A stretch of DNA of 64,000 bases from contig CP136061.1 in the NCBI GenBank assembly GCA_032622095.1, positions 195,284,935-195,348,934 of the forward strand. Reading direction: 5' to 3'. Made by a program: the position numbers and the translations under genes. The notes under the pieces are model-generated. The model had not been told where the DNA came from. It saw only the letters and a program-made list of their open reading frames with translations, and made no database searches. This DNA comes from Siphonodentalium dalli. Its lineage: Eukaryota; Mollusca; Scaphopoda; Gadilida; Siphonodentaliidae. This document shows, in pieces, positions 22,047 through 33,545 of the stretch. The first letter of the stretch is position 1. Each line of letters starts with the position of its first letter.

Positions 22047-22476
22047 TTAACCTTTTATACTGAATGTATTTTCCCATTCAGTTAAAAAAGTTTATATTGG
22101 AATGATCCATTATTCATATTTAGGGTTGTTCAGGAAAATTGAGCAAACGACAGACTGACAAAAAGATAATACAATTAATTGTATAAGGATTCATATTCAT
22201 TGATTGGAAATGTTCAGATAATTAAGTTCAACAAACAATAAATGGTTGAACTTATTATCTGAACATTTCCTAAGGGAACTATAGAAATGCCCTAATTAAT
22301 CAACTCCTTAACCACAGCAGAATTATGGGTAACTTTTCAGGATTTAGTCGGAAATATGGCTTGCTGCCATTCATCGGAAAGCTAAAAAGTTACCCATAAT
22401 TCTGCTGTGGTTAAGGAGTCGATTAATTAGGGCATTACTGTACTCATTAATGAGTATTTATTATTCAAAGGGTTAA
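22047..22476 (+). mobile_element. Family B MITE, copy 4 (interrupted by family A)
   Basis: TTAACCTTTTATACTGAATG to TATTCAAAGGGTTAA with TTAA at both ends. The junction GGGAACTA-[A]-TACTCATTAATGAG, compared with GGGATAACTACTCATCAATG in other copies, shows one TA in the empty site and two after insertion. Confidence 0.88.
22282..22440. mobile_element. Family A MITE, copy 6, nested in family B
   Basis: TA-flanked. The left end is altered to TAGAAATGCCC. The loop region is deleted, so CGGAAAGCT joins AAAAAGTTACCC; both outer arms are otherwise intact. Confidence 0.9.
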
Positions 22477-23009
22477 CGGCAATAGCCACAATACTTAACA
22501 AATGAGCCGATCTTTATTTCTCTGGGAGAATAGATATGAAGATCATTGTGATGGCATCATTACATGCATAATGATGTACAGACCACTGTCTGTAGGGTGC
22601 TGCATATTATGATTAATGTGAATGTGCTTAAGAATATTTGCATACTTTTGCTCGAAAATGAGCTGATTACATGGCTATCTTGGTCCGCGCCTAATCACTG
22701 TGTTATTTGTTATATGTAAATTCGTGGAGAGTGTATACTGAATGAATGATAAACCGATTGTTCGGTATTTACAGGGATCAATATCCCATCATAGACTGAA
22801 TCTACTCAACTGACACAAGCCTATAAATTACGGGCTTTTGTCCATATATAATGCTTCCTGTAATATAAAATGTCAAATCATGTCTCCGTTCATGCAGAAA
22901 AGTCGCTGAATTTACTGATCATATTCGTTTTGATTTTCTTTTATTCATAAATTGTTTCTCACAGAACGTCAACACACTCCACATGAAAGCTACATCATCT
23001 TGGTGTCAA
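22477..23009. other. Intronic stretch, no exon seen
   Basis: No coding exon, RNA gene or family member recognised. Confidence 0.45.
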
Positions 23010-23425
23010 GCCTGCAAATAGTGTGACTTTATTTGCAGAATGAGGCTCCCAGAGGATGAATTTAGTGATGCTATCCCATAGAGCGTCACCAAATTCACTC
23101 TCTGGGAACCTCATTCTGCTTAGGCCTCATCCAAACTAATATTGTTTTTAGTTACTTTTCCCTTCTTCTCGGAAGTTTCTATATCCCCTAATGTTCAGAA
23201 GATAAAATGCATAATCAAGGTGATTAATTGTTGAACATCACCAACTTCAACTGGGGAACTTCAGTCTGATCCTTGGTCTCCCATAACCATTGAGGCCTAA
23301 GCAGAATGATGTTCCCATAGAGTGAATTTGGTGATACTAGCAGGAGTGCCATGCGGGATAGCGTCACTATAAATTCACCCTCTGGGGACCTCATCCTGCA
23401 AATGACAGACCCACTATTTGCAGGC
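23010..23425. mobile_element. Family G MITE, copy 3
   Basis: Both subterminal palindromes are present (about 23034-23120 and 23303-23402). Outer inverted ends CAAGCCTGCAAATAGTGTG and CACTATTTGCAGGCTGG extend the family ends, showing that the inverted repeat reaches beyond TAGTGTG. Confidence 0.85.
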
Positions 23426-23666
23426 TGGCTTTGTATACATGCATGTTGCTAGATGTTCAATCCCTCCCTGAATATGGTTTCTTGTTCCGTCATTGTGATT
23501 ATATTGACAAGTGGCAGAAGTTCTATAACGCTATCAGTTTTCGCTCATAAACGTTCTTACTGAGCTGAGTTATTCTGGCAAATTGCTCATGATTAGCTTG
23601 TCACTGAGCGCAGTTAATAGGAAAAGGTGGGTATACTGCAAGGGGATAGTCTTCCCTTTTAACCTG

Positions 23667-23812
23667 CAGTAATGCCCTAAATAATCGACTCCTTAACTGC
23701 AGCAGAATTATGGGTTGTTGAGTGTTTTCCGATGAATGGCAACAAGCCATATTTCCGATAAATCCTGAAAAATTACCCATAATTCAGGAGTCGATTATTT
23801 AGGGCATTACTG
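23667..23812. mobile_element. Family A MITE, copy 7 (deleted)
   Basis: CAGTAATGCCC to GGGCATTACTG. Much of the left inner arm is missing (GGGTTGTTGAGTGTTTTCC). The flanking dinucleotides (TG on both sides) have drifted from TA. Confidence 0.88.
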
Positions 23813-24361
23813 TGGATAGTGATCAAGTAAACATCTTTGCATATGAGAACTCAGAAATTAGATCCCCACATTCAATTCAAAACATGTAAATCGGCAAAGT
23901 CTTCTTTTCTGGTAAGGGTTTTCTGATGACACAAGCGGATGACAGGCAGAAAAACACCCTGTGCTTTCCCATCCATCCATGTGTAGGGATGTTCAGATAA
24001 TTATGTTACGTTAAAAAAAGAACCTCTACACATCCTAATCCCTATAAAGGAATGAATGGGAATCCAGTAAAGTACCGCAAATATTTTCTGAAAAACATAA
24101 TTTTCCATCGTGATATTTTCTGCAAATGTTGCAATATTTTCTGAAACAGATTTCTGGAAAGTGCTTGTGATGCGACTATTTTGCAGAAAATATTTTCGGA
24201 ATTCTGCAATTACTTTTGAGACGCTACCTAACTATCAGCGAGTATTGAATCATCAGTAATCAAAGGTTATTATAGGACAATATGTGGTTCAAGAGTCTGT
24301 CTCTCAGTGATGAGACAATCTGGGTTCTATGAATTGAAGGCTTCATGGCAAACCTGAGTTT
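23813..24361. other. Intronic stretch, no exon seen
   Basis: Repeated GCAAATATTTTCTG/GCAGAAAATATTTTC phrases at 24078-24215 form imperfect inverted copies, likely an unclassified degenerate repeat. Confidence 0.45.
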
Positions 24362-24792
24362 AGTGTGCCTGTCATTTGCAGAATGACGTCCCCAGAGGGT
24401 GAATTAAGTGATGCTATCTCGCATAGCGGGCCAGCATCACCATATTCACCTTCTGGGGACCTCATTCTGCATGGCCTCATCTGCTATGGGAGACATAGAC
24501 TCAGATTGAAGTTCCCAAATGTGAATATTGTGATGTACACCCATTGGGAACCTCGATGCAATGTGTCATCTGCCAATTTGGGGATATAGAGAAAATAAAC
24601 TAAAAAAAGAAATAGAATCTATGTGAAGAAGTTTCTATAGAAATTTGATAATCAAGAAGCTTTCCAGAAAAGATGAGGCCTAAGCAGAATGAGGTCCCCA
24701 GAGGGTGAATTTAGTGATGCTAGCCTGATATGTGGGATAGCGTCACTAAATTAACTCTGGGGACCTCATTCTGCAAATGACAGACACACTAA
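24362..24792. mobile_element. Family G MITE, copy 4
   Basis: TAGTGTGCCTGTCATTTGC to GCAAATGACAGACACACTA with both palindromes. The middle includes CCTCATCTGCTATGGGAGAC and GAGGCCTAAGCAGAATGAGG. One of the best preserved copies. Confidence 0.9.
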
Positions 24793-25732
24793 ACTCAGAC
24801 TTGCTTCATGGTAAATCAATAGTGAATTTTAGCTTATCTTCCTATGATTCCCCCGATGCTGGGTCCCTCGTTGGCTTCATGCTGTATTGATGTATTGATT
24901 TTTACATTCATTTTCATTCAGTGGCATGTTTCAAATCGATATACCAGTTACCTTCAGTGCAGGTTTCATCTGACATTTACTCAACTTGGCCAGCACAGTG
25001 TCATATTTCACTATCAGACCAATGAGAACTAAGAAAAAAACTGGGTGTGTTTCCTCTTAAACCCAACAGGTATGCATGTGTTTCCGTGTACCCAAACGAC
25101 TGTCTCTGGAATGCTCAACTTGCACAATTTATTGGCACCCTGATTGTGTGTGCGAAAGTCTCCATAACTTCATGGAGATAACTGCCCAAGTAATATCCCC
25201 ATGAGTGAAAAAAATAAGCAGAATTTATTCTGAACTACTGAGTGAAGCATGTATAAAGGGACATTATCAATGGTTGCTTTTAAGATGTTCTATCTCTTCT
25301 CTTCTGGCCACAATTACAACAACAACATATATTTGATATATTATTTGTTTATAAAGGCATAATAAAGTGTTTATTTGAATCGTGATTTGGGGTTCGATGA
25401 TGATCTATTCTCGAATTCATATGAATATATAGAGAATTACAAAGCATTATTTACAGAAAATAAAATCTATATGAAATCTATAGATGAAATGCAATTTGCC
25501 TTGGTTGGGGTTGCTAAACAAGACAGTTTTATCCCTCTTGGTATGCCCTGAATATTTTCGCGTGGATTTCTGTTCTAAAACTTGCTGGGAAGAGATAGAC
25601 CATTTTTAAAGATGGTCACAGAACCAAACAATGCTTAAAGGGAATAAAAATAAATTATTTTGTTGTCAATTCAGTATGAAGTTCTATATGGAAATGGTAG
25701 TATCAAAAGCTTGATTGTTCCACAGTCATTAT
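24793..25732. other. Intronic stretch, no exon seen
   Basis: No exon, RNA gene or repeat family recognised. Confidence 0.45.
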
Positions 25733-25994
25733 GAACCCCTTTCTATACTGAATGGATTATCCTACTCAGTCATAAAAGTATGCATTGGAATGGTCTATTA
25801 TTCATCTGGAGGGGTGTTCAGGAAATATAAGCAGATGACAGATAATAAGAGTGCAGAGGAGTCCTATATATTGGAGGGAAATTTTCGGATAATAAGTTCA
25901 ACAAACAACCTTGACTTTTACTGAATTTACTGAATTTCCTGTGGGATAACTACTCATGAAATGAGTACTCTAGTACTATTATAGAAATGGTTAA
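25733..25994 (+). mobile_element. Family B MITE, copy 5
   Basis: CCCCTTTCTATACTGAATGG to TATAGAAATGGTTAA. The right half of the central inverted repeat is replaced by a short TTTACTGAATTTACTGAATT duplication. Confidence 0.85.
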
Positions 25995-26056
25995 ACATGA
26001 CTACTGGAATTATAACATAAATATTTTCAATAATACTGCTTTTCTCCCCCCAATTA

Positions 26057-26185
26057 CAGTAATGCCCTAAATAATCAAGTGAGCACTTTCCGATGAATGG
26101 CAACAAACCTTATTTCCGACTAAATCCTGAAAAATTACCCATAATTCTGCTGTGGTTAAGGAGTAGATTATTTAGGGCATTGCTG
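26057..26185. mobile_element. Family A MITE, copy 8 (left arm deleted)
   Basis: TA-flanked. CAGTAATGCCCTAAATAATC joins AAGTGAGCACTTTCCGATG; the right arm is complete. Confidence 0.9.
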
Positions 26186-26187
26186 TA

Positions 26188-26770
26188 CCAATTTGTGAAT
26201 TGACCCATTTGTGGCGTTGAGTTAGAATTTGCCTGTTGACATCCTACTAAAATGCTAGATACAATTCCAACCTTTCATTAAATAGACCTTTGGTTATTAA
26301 CCCAAATAACTATAATTTTACACTATAAGTTGTACTAATATAGACCGGTTCATGCCAAGGGACCCCAAGAGCTACCCGTCACATTGTAAACCTCACAATG
26401 TAAGTAGTATTCTAATACTGGCAGGCTCCAAGGGAACCTGGTACAAAGCCAAATTTGACTTGAAGTGAATATATGCCATATTGATTTATTTATGTAACTT
26501 GTGTTTATTCTGGGCTCAATGTCGTCATCAAAGTAAACCTATAATACTAGAGATGAATGAGTGGATTATTTTTAGGCTCATTAAGTGGTGGATTGGTAAT
26601 GGAGCCTAGCATAGTCATATCGATGTTCTGGAAATAATTGCGTAGATGTCAGCAGTGATCCCGATTGATCCAAGGGTGTTTTATGTCCATGAAATAATAT
26701 ATCGTCTGTTAATATGTTTCCGTCTGATTAGGTTTAGCCATCACAAATTCTCAGCAGTGAAAAAAAATGC
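26188..26770. other. Intronic stretch, no exon seen
   Basis: Nothing assignable. Confidence 0.4.
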
Positions 26771-26772
26771 AC

Positions 26773-26806
26773 GCCACAAAATATTTCTGGCCATGAAAAA
26801 TTAGCA
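26773..26806 (+). repeat. Single arm related to the hairpin at 27009
   Basis: GCCACAAAATATTTCTGGCC plus ATGAAAAAT duplicates the left arm of the long hairpin 235 bases downstream. Confidence 0.75.
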
Positions 26807-27008
26807 GATTTGGACACAAGTCCAAATTTTATGAATAAATTATACTCACCTGACATAATTCATACAGAATTAGATTTATCTTAACCTCCGCAAACCGCCA
26901 CTCAAAAATCGGAAACATGAAACGTTTCGTTTCGTTTGTTCCATTTCCCAGTTAAAGTTTTTAGTTATTCCGAGCATGCGCATTTGATCCTCAGTTTGAT
27001 CCCATGGC

Positions 27009-27093
27009 ACCACAAAATATTTCTGGCCATGAAAAATGACAGGGCAATTCACAATTGCCCTGTCATTTTTCATGGCCAAAAATATTATGTGGA
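27009..27093. repeat. Long near-perfect hairpin
   Basis: The left arm CACCACAAAATATTTCTGGC, then CATGAAAAATGACAGGGCAA, is mirrored by TTGCCCTGTCATTTTTCATG and GCCAAAAATATTATGTGG. The loop is only a few bases and there are two or three mismatches. Not part of families A-G. Confidence 0.85.
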
Positions 27094-27185
27094 GTGCAGT
27101 GTGGAGTGCAGTTATTTTCACTGCAGAGAATTCTTCTGATTTATATCTCTGCTGTAGTTCAAATTATCCACTAGTACATCCTCCT

Positions 27186-27376
27186 TTAACCCCTTCCATA
27201 CTAAATGGATTCTCCCATTCAGTTGTAATAAAAGAATACATTGGAATAGTCTTTAATGTCATTCATTTGGGGTGGTGTCCAGAACAATGAGCTGACAACA
27301 GACATATTACAAAAACATATTACAAGTGCAGAATGATTCACTGGTGGGAAATGTTCAGATAATAAGTACAACAAAT
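27186..27376 (+). mobile_element. Family B MITE, copy 6 (right end missing)
   Basis: TTAACCCCTTCCATACTAAA to GTTCAGATAATAAGTACAAC, then unrelated sequence. The right half is absent. Confidence 0.82.
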
Positions 27377-27435
27377 GGAACCAGAATATTTAAACTTGGC
27401 ACAGATATTTATAACCAATGTGTGGCACCAAAATA

Positions 27436-27565
27436 CAGTAATGCCCTAAGTAATCGACTCCTTAACCACAGCTGAATTATGGGTAACTTTTCAGGATTTA
27501 GTCGGAAATATGGCTTGTTGCCATTCATCGGAAAGGTTAAGGAGTCGATTACTTAGGGCATTACG
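27436..27565. mobile_element. Family A MITE, copy 9 (right inner arm deleted)
   Basis: TA-flanked left end. The left arm runs to CATCGGAAAG, then jumps to GTTAAGGAGTCGATTAC. The right end lost one base of CTG (ATTACGTA). Confidence 0.88.
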
Positions 27566-27572
27566 TATGACA

Positions 27573-27693
27573 CTGGGGACCTAATTCAGCATGGCCTCAT
27601 CTGCTAGGGGATAGACATATTTAAATTCCCAGATTGGTGATGTGCACAAATTCACCCTCTGGGGACCTCATTCTGCAAATGTCCAGCACTATA
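27573..27693. mobile_element. Family G fragment, copy 5
   Basis: GGGGACCTAATTCAGCATGG, CCTCATCTGCTAGG and the right ACCCTCTGGGGACCTCATTC are present, with most of the middle and the left end deleted. Confidence 0.8.
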
Positions 27694-27718
27694 TTTTGAT
27701 GCCTGAAAGGGGCAATCT

Positions 27719-27927
27719 TTAACCCTTTCATGACAAGAGCTGCGCTGGTGCAGCATTAAAGATCATGTGCCAGTGAATTTTCTAAACACTGGCTTACAAG
27801 GTCAAGGTAAATGTTCTCTTATACATGAATAAGTGAGGCACCCTATGGGAGATTCACATATATATGAGAATGCATTGGCACAGTGTTTTCTCAATATATC
27901 AGGAAGAACCAGTCATCGGAGGGTTAA
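27719..27927 (+). mobile_element. Family D MITE, copy 3
   Basis: TTAACCCTTTCATGACAAGA and GCGCTGGTGCAGCATTAAAG; ends AACCAGTCATCGGAGGGTTAA. The first module M is collapsed to a few bases; the second is present but degenerate. Confidence 0.87.
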
Positions 27928-28734
27928 TGTGCACACATAGCTCATGTAGAATCCTAGCTCTGTGCCAAAGCTTTTGGCAAGGGCACATAGTGATGTTAAA
28001 TGTCTCACAATATTGACCTGCTGCCCTAATTTCAATGGCAATGACAAAATTGTGATGAAAAAAACAGTAATTTTATTTGGCTGAAACTAGTGGGCAGATT
28101 TTCTCAATGATAGCTTTCTCCGATTCAATTATTCCACCATCATCCATCTGTTATCTTTTTCCTGTTTTGACAAGACTGTCTTGAGCCAATTCTCAATGGT
28201 GACTCAACTTCTGTTTTAAACAAATCTAATTTAATTTTTTTCTCAAAAAAACTAGAACGGAGAAACCCCATGTGATAGATGGGTCTTCTATGCAAATTAG
28301 AAACCTAATGAATTATTCATTAACTTAAATCCCAGGCATATAGCAATAAGACAGGGAGTCAGTGACTAACATGGTGACACTGGTGTCAGGACAATGGATC
28401 GTCATTAATGGCTTAGTGATTACTTTAAAGATGTCAAAAAAGAACAGCAAGGATTTGCATTGTGGCAATATGAGAAACTGCAGGACACCACTGTGTTGTC
28501 ATGCAATGAATTACAATGAAGGTATGACTGATGTATATAAAGGTGAACTGGGTAAAATTTTATAGTCTATCAAACACCTGTACCTAAAGTGGGTGCAGGT
28601 TTTATTGCTGTTTGATATGAATGTGGAATATTTGTTCCCAGTACATGGGTTCATACAAACAAGGTCAGAGAAAGTAGGTCAGAGAAAGTAGGTCTAGTAC
28701 TTGAAAGTGTCAGTTGCTACAATTTAAACAGATA
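27928..28734. other. Intronic stretch, no exon seen
   Basis: Contains a 14-base tandem duplication (GGTCAGAGAAAGTA) at about 28662-28690. The open frame at 28362-28565 has no splice or homology support. Confidence 0.45.
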
Positions 28735-28947
28735 CAGTAATGTCCTAAATAATTGACCCCTAACCCACAGCAGAATTATGGGAAATTTTTCACGATTTAG
28801 TCGGAAATATGGCTTGCTGCCATTCATTGGAAAGCTCTCGGAGAGAGCTTTCCAATGAATGGCAACAAGCCATATTTCCTACTAAATCCTGAAAAGTTAC
28901 CCATAATCCTGCTGTGGTTAAGGAGTCGATTAATTAGGGTATTACTA
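28735..28947. mobile_element. Family A MITE, copy 10 (full length)
   Basis: TA-flanked palindrome with a complete loop (GGAAAGCTCTCGGAGAGAGC). The right end decayed to GGGTATTACTA. Confidence 0.9.
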
Positions 28948-29009
28948 TAGGAATTTTGCCCACTGAAATAAATGTAGCCCTCACTAATATTACAGAATCA
29001 AGTTTAACA

Positions 29010-29129
29010 GCCATTGAAATCACTGTTACATTTATAGCCAGATTTCCTCCCACTAGAACTGGCAATGTTGTGATTTGGCCTTTATAGTTGCTGAAAGTGA
29101 CATTAAACCCCAATCAATCAATCAATCAA
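29010..29129 (+). repeat. SINE-like 3' tail with AATC array
   Basis: TTTCCTCCCACTAGAACTGG, CAATGTTGTGATTTGGCC, GCTGAAAGTGACATTAAACC and CCAATCAATCAATCAATCAA form a 3' segment plus short tandem tail, matching 5440-5545. The head with pol III boxes is not discernible. Resemblance to mollusc SINE tails is from memory. Confidence 0.55.
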
Positions 29130-29933
29130 CATAATACAAAGCTATATAAATGAGTTATTTATATTTAAAAAATGCATTTATGAAGGTTTGTGCACCTTCT
29201 CTTCAGTACTTCCGCCACTCATGCTGAAACCCATGCAGTCATTATAATGCTATTGAATCCTACAGTTTAGGCTCAGATAGCATGCATTCATACATAATTC
29301 ACTATTGCAGATCAGGACAGATGGGCAGCTATTGATATCTGACATGCAGGGTAGTCAAATGTGGCATGATGTAATGCAATTAATCTGTTGATTGCTGTTG
29401 CCATGAGATTTACAATTATTATGCATCAGCTCCGGTTCCCATGAGCATTTTGATCCAGTTCTAATGAGACGTTTAGGGTAAACTGGCAAAATCCTAATTC
29501 CTATGCATCAGCATCTTTGTTTGAATATCCAGCCTATTTTAGTGTTATTAACTTCAGAATGTCAGAAATCATGAGAGTCCCTTTGAAAAATTGTGAGATT
29601 CTGGGAAAAATAGTGAGATTTATATTGCGATCTCCAAGACTGCTCTAAATTAACATTTTTATGGAAATATGGTGATGCTATGAGAATGCTGACATATTTT
29701 TCAAGAATGTGACAGAATTTGTAACTTATATTTTTGAAAAATTCATTGAGCAACAGTGGATTCTTCTTTAAAAAGATATATTTAATGTCTTTTCACCTTA
29801 TTGCATCTCTTCTTATAGCATGCATATTAAAGACTATATATTTATTAGCCTACTATATATTAATCAGCCTAGTGTAAATTAATTAGCCTATATTTTGATC
29901 CCAACAATGTGACAAAAGAGAGATATATTGACT
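29130..29933. other. Intronic stretch, no exon seen
   Basis: Nothing assignable on either strand. Confidence 0.45.
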
Positions 29934-30095
29934 TTAACCCTTTCATGATGGGAGCTGCTCTGGTGCAGCATTAAAGATCCTGTGCCAGTGCATTCTCTTA
30001 ATATATATGCAAGTCTCTCACTGAGGCTTCACATATATAAGAGAATGCACTGACACAGTGTTTTCATCAAAATTTCAGGGAGCTCCAGGTTGCAA
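29934..30095 (+). mobile_element. Family D MITE, copy 4 (single-module form, truncated right end)
   Basis: TTAACCCTTTCATGATGGG and CTGGTGCAGCATTAAAGATC, one module M, then GTTTTCATCAAAATTTCAGG and GAGCTCCAGGT. The terminal GGAAGGGTTAA is missing. Confidence 0.87.
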
Positions 30096-30830
30096 TTGAG
30101 TCTTGAAAAGTGTAGACTTCTTTTAACTACCACAATGGACAACTTGTATAAAATAATAAGCAACAAACATCTTGGTCTTGAAAATTGAACTAAATAAAGG
30201 TTTGTGCAAGAAGACAGTATAAAGGAGCACAGGTGAAAAAAATTCTTAGATGAACTCCAAACTTTCCTCTATTGTAATTTGAAGAATGGGGAACATGATT
30301 GAATGCAAATGATAATTGAAAACAGAATTACCACACATCGTCAACTATGCAAGACCTGAAGACCATCATGGTTGTGTATAAGGCAGATGTCTCTCCTCAT
30401 TGTGAATCCCAAAACAGCAGATTCTCATCTCCATCTGCAGCAAGCATCGGTCTGCCTGCGGGGCACATGTGGCGGGTTACATAAAATAATGGAAAAATGC
30501 TGTAACTCTTGCACACCTATAAACCTAATTATAGGTAAGGGCAGGTGCAGCCTGGCTTTGTGGTTCCCCTGAGGTCGAGGTTCTTCTTGATATTGTGGGG
30601 TTAGCACAGAGAAACCTGAATGTCAGAGAACCATCATGCTTTATGATTGAGAAGCTGCATTTAGTTGTTAAGAGGTTCTGAGGTACACTGAACTCTTGAT
30701 GCAAGCTGTGTTGAGTGTCTTCTTGTAGTCTGGTTTATATTTAGTGGTTCATTGTGATCATCCAATACAAATTACTCCTCTTGAGTTCTTTGTTCCCAAG
30801 TTGCCACAATCATCTCATCATTGACAATTA
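30096..30830. other. Intronic stretch, no exon seen
   Basis: Opposed open frames at 30372-30607 lie in a locally less AT-rich patch, without splice signals in a useful phase or similarity. Confidence 0.45.
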
Positions 30831-31043
30831 TAGTAATGCCCTAAATAATCGACGCCTTAACCACAGCATAATTATGGGTAATTTTTCAGGATTTAGTCGG
30901 AAATATGACTTGTTGCCATTCATCGGAAAGCTCTCAATGAGAGCTTTCCGATGAATGGCATCAAGCCATATTTCCGACTAAATCCTGAAAAATTACCCAT
31001 AATTCTGCTGTGGTTAAGGAGTCGATTATTTAGGGCATTACTG
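30831..31043. mobile_element. Family A MITE, copy 11 (full length)
   Basis: TA-flanked; left end TAGTAATGCCC. Both arms and the loop GCTCTCAATGAGAGC are intact. Confidence 0.92.
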
Positions 31044-31155
31044 TATATAATGGGTGTGAGTGTTACGTGCTGTTTACATTGTATTTTTTTTTATATGAAA
31101 AAATTATAGGCGACATGTTAATTGAGTTTTATGAACTATTTTAGGTTTCTATTGA

Positions 31156-31712
31156 AGGGGGACTGTACACTAAATCTGACCATTTATGGGACCATCTACT
31201 TTTATACTCAGCAGAATATATGCAACAAATGAATGAATTTGAGCCATGGATTAGTGCAAAATACAGTAATGCCCTAAATAATTGACTCCTTAATATCCAC
31301 AGTAGAATTATGGGTAACTTTTCAGGATTTAGTCAGAAATATGGCTTGTTGCCATTCATCGGAAAGCTCTCACTGAGATCTTTCCGATGAATGGCAACAA
31401 GCCATATTTCCGACTAAATCCTGAAAAGTTCCCCAAAGGCTTCGATTATTTAGGGCATTACTGTGGACTCATACACGTGTGCTCTATGAACGATGTAAAA
31501 CAACATGGTAAATATAATGAAAATGGATTTTATGACCAATCATAAATTCATTTTCATGATATTACCAGATTGTTTGCATCATTCATCGAGCATATGATCA
31601 TATTTTGCACTAATCCATGGCTCAAATTCATTCATTTGTTGCATATATTCTGTTGAGTATAAAAGTAGATGGTCCCATAAATGACCAGATTTAGTGTACA
31701 GTCCCCTTAAAG
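31156..31712. mobile_element. Family C foldback MITE, copy 3 (interrupted by family A)
   Basis: AGGGGGACTGTACACTAAAT to ATTTAGTGTACAGTCCCCTTAA. Right TTAA at 31707-31710; left flank TTGA. Both arms and the centre are well conserved with copies 1 and 2. Confidence 0.88.
31264..31463. mobile_element. Family A MITE, copy 12, nested in family C
   Basis: Left flank TA, right flank TG (probably mutated). The right arm lacks the ATAATTCTGCTGTGG part (GAAAAGTTCCCCAAAGGC). Confidence 0.9.
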
Positions 31713-31743
31713 GTAATCTACTGGTTGAAAAACTTAAAATATC

Positions 31744-31920
31744 TTTAACCCTTTCTATACTAAATGACTTGAGTTTCTCCCAACAAGTTATAAAAGTATA
31801 TATTGGAATGGTCTATAATTAATTTGGCGGAACGTTCAGGTTATAGAAGCCGATGACAGACTGGGAACAGATAATATATTAAAGTGCTGAAGGAAATAAC
31901 CCATGGTAAAAAAGGGTTAA
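31744..31920 (+). mobile_element. Family B MITE, copy 7 (internal deletion)
   Basis: TTAACCCTTTCTATACTAAA to AAAAAAGGGTTAA. Both TTAA borders are present; the central inverted repeat is missing. Confidence 0.87.
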
Positions 31921-32236
31921 TTGTTTATAAAGAATAAAACAGCTGTTTGTATGTACAAACACACATTGTTCAATGATTTAAATTTTGTCCAATTTTCAAT
32001 CTTGAATAGATATCAGTCTTTTGTGTTTTTGTTATGCATCGGACGATATTAAAGCAGTCAGCATAATGGCTCCTTTTCCTTGGTTACATTATACTGATAA
32101 ATGGAGAAGATAAAACACTTTCATCTTCTGCTCTCTGGGTATTCATCTGTGTCCCCGAGGTTGGGAGGTCATATAGTGTAATGTAGGTTACCTCTTACTA
32201 ATCATGATTACATGCACATCACATACAGTCCATGAA
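31921..32236. other. Intronic stretch, no exon seen
   Basis: Nothing assignable. Confidence 0.4.
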
Positions 32237-32417
32237 TTAACTCTTTTATTTACTGAATGGATTCTCCCACCCAGTTATAAAAGTAGACATTGGAATGATA
32301 TATTTTTCATCTGGAGGGGTGTAAAGGAAAAATGAGCAGACAACAGACAGACGAAATGATAATACCAGTGCAGAAGTATTCATTTTCATTGTAAGTATAT
32401 GTCCAGACAATAACAAG
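32237..32417 (+). mobile_element. Family B MITE, copy 8 (right end missing)
   Basis: TTAACTCTTTTATTTACTGA, ATGGATTCTCCCACCCAG to ATATGTCCAGACAATAACAA. Ends without the right inverted repeat. Confidence 0.82.
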
Positions 32418-32806
32418 CGACCTAAATGTATGATGCTAATTATTTTAATCTTTTTAAGTGATTCCACACACACATGTGTAATATGACAATGTGGATGTCA
32501 CACTACAAATTTTTTAATGATGTTCCCTTCGACTGTTCCCTTCGACTATGAAACCAGATCTTCAAAATAAAAGCATTATCACACATGACAAATCAAGCCC
32601 TGACAGTTTCTAAATAAAGACTGCTTTTTTAAAAATTATTTATGGATTCTAGGATAGTGGTGTGTAACAAACACGGAACAACACCTGTGTGGGTGGGTTT
32701 GTCAACATGGTACTCAAGGCTGCAGCCTCTCTGATTCGATCATTGCTGGCACTCAGTGTTGACAAACCCATTCACACACTCATGTTGTTCTGTGTATTTC
32801 TGTGAT

Positions 32807-32831
32807 GGGGGGGGGGGGGGGGGGGGGGGGG
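32807..32831 (+). repeat. Homopolymer run of 25 G
   Basis: Uninterrupted G run; length in assemblies is often unreliable. Able in principle to form quadruplex structures. Confidence 0.9.
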
Positions 32832-32944
32832 TCGTTTCTTTGTATAGAATTTATTTGAGCAAATAAATCCCTATAGCAGGACAGGTTGCTATGTATATAT
32901 ACAAACAGTAATGTATGGAAAAACCTAATTACATAAGGACCAAT

Positions 32945-33228
32945 ATCTATTATATATTTTGGAACTTCTGTATGTATGTATGTGTGTGTTATATAGACTC
33001 AAAAACTGCTTGACCAATGGCAATCCAACTCAAATTTGGTATGTAGGCCTACTTTGATCCCGATATCGACGGGTCCAATTTCATGTGCGACCATGTCCTT
33101 GACCTCGCTCATCTACGCTCATATAGGCACGTTTCTGGACCGATCGAACAATAGTTTGTCCACACACTGTATATTCTTCCCAGATGGAGGCGATCACAAA
33201 GAAATCCCGGGCACATCAGCCAGTAGTA
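32945..33228 (+). mobile_element. Helitron-like remnant
   Basis: GTATGTATGTATGTGTGTGT and TATATAGACTC lead into CCAACTCAAATTTGGTATGT. It ends CCCGGGCACATCAGCCAGT, resembling the CAGCTAGT end of the intact Helitron with one change. The body has more CG dinucleotides than its surroundings. No Rep or helicase coding seen. Confidence 0.4.
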
Positions 33229-33289
33229 AATAAAATAAGAAATAATATATGTTCAGTACTGTTCAGTATAGCTTAATCTCAGAAGTTAT

Positions 33290-33545
33290 ATACAATTTCT
33301 ATGTGCAATAGAAAGAAATTAACACAGATTTTTCCTCACCAATTAAACTGACCATGTGATATCTATGTGCAATATAGAGAAATCTAAACGCTGTGCTTTT
33401 TCCTCTCAACTAAAATTGACCATGTGATATCTTCTAGCAATTGATACTCTATGCGCAATATTAAAAGAGAATTTAACACTGCTTTTTTCTCACCACTAAA
33501 ATTGACCATGTGATATTATGGCTGAGCAATTGATAGGATGATGAG
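33290..33545 (+). repeat. Family J repeat cluster, left part
   Basis: At least three consecutive units of 60-90 bases. Each reads CTATGTGCAATAGA(A/G)AGAAA, TTAACAC then TTTTTCCTCACCA, AAACTGACCATGTGATAT. Units are unevenly spaced and some carry GCAATTGATACTCTATGCGC. Confidence 0.7.

Noticed and set aside
33036-33233. Open frame of 65 codons in a CG-richer segment
   Set aside because: It lies inside a Helitron-like remnant and lacks splice or similarity support.
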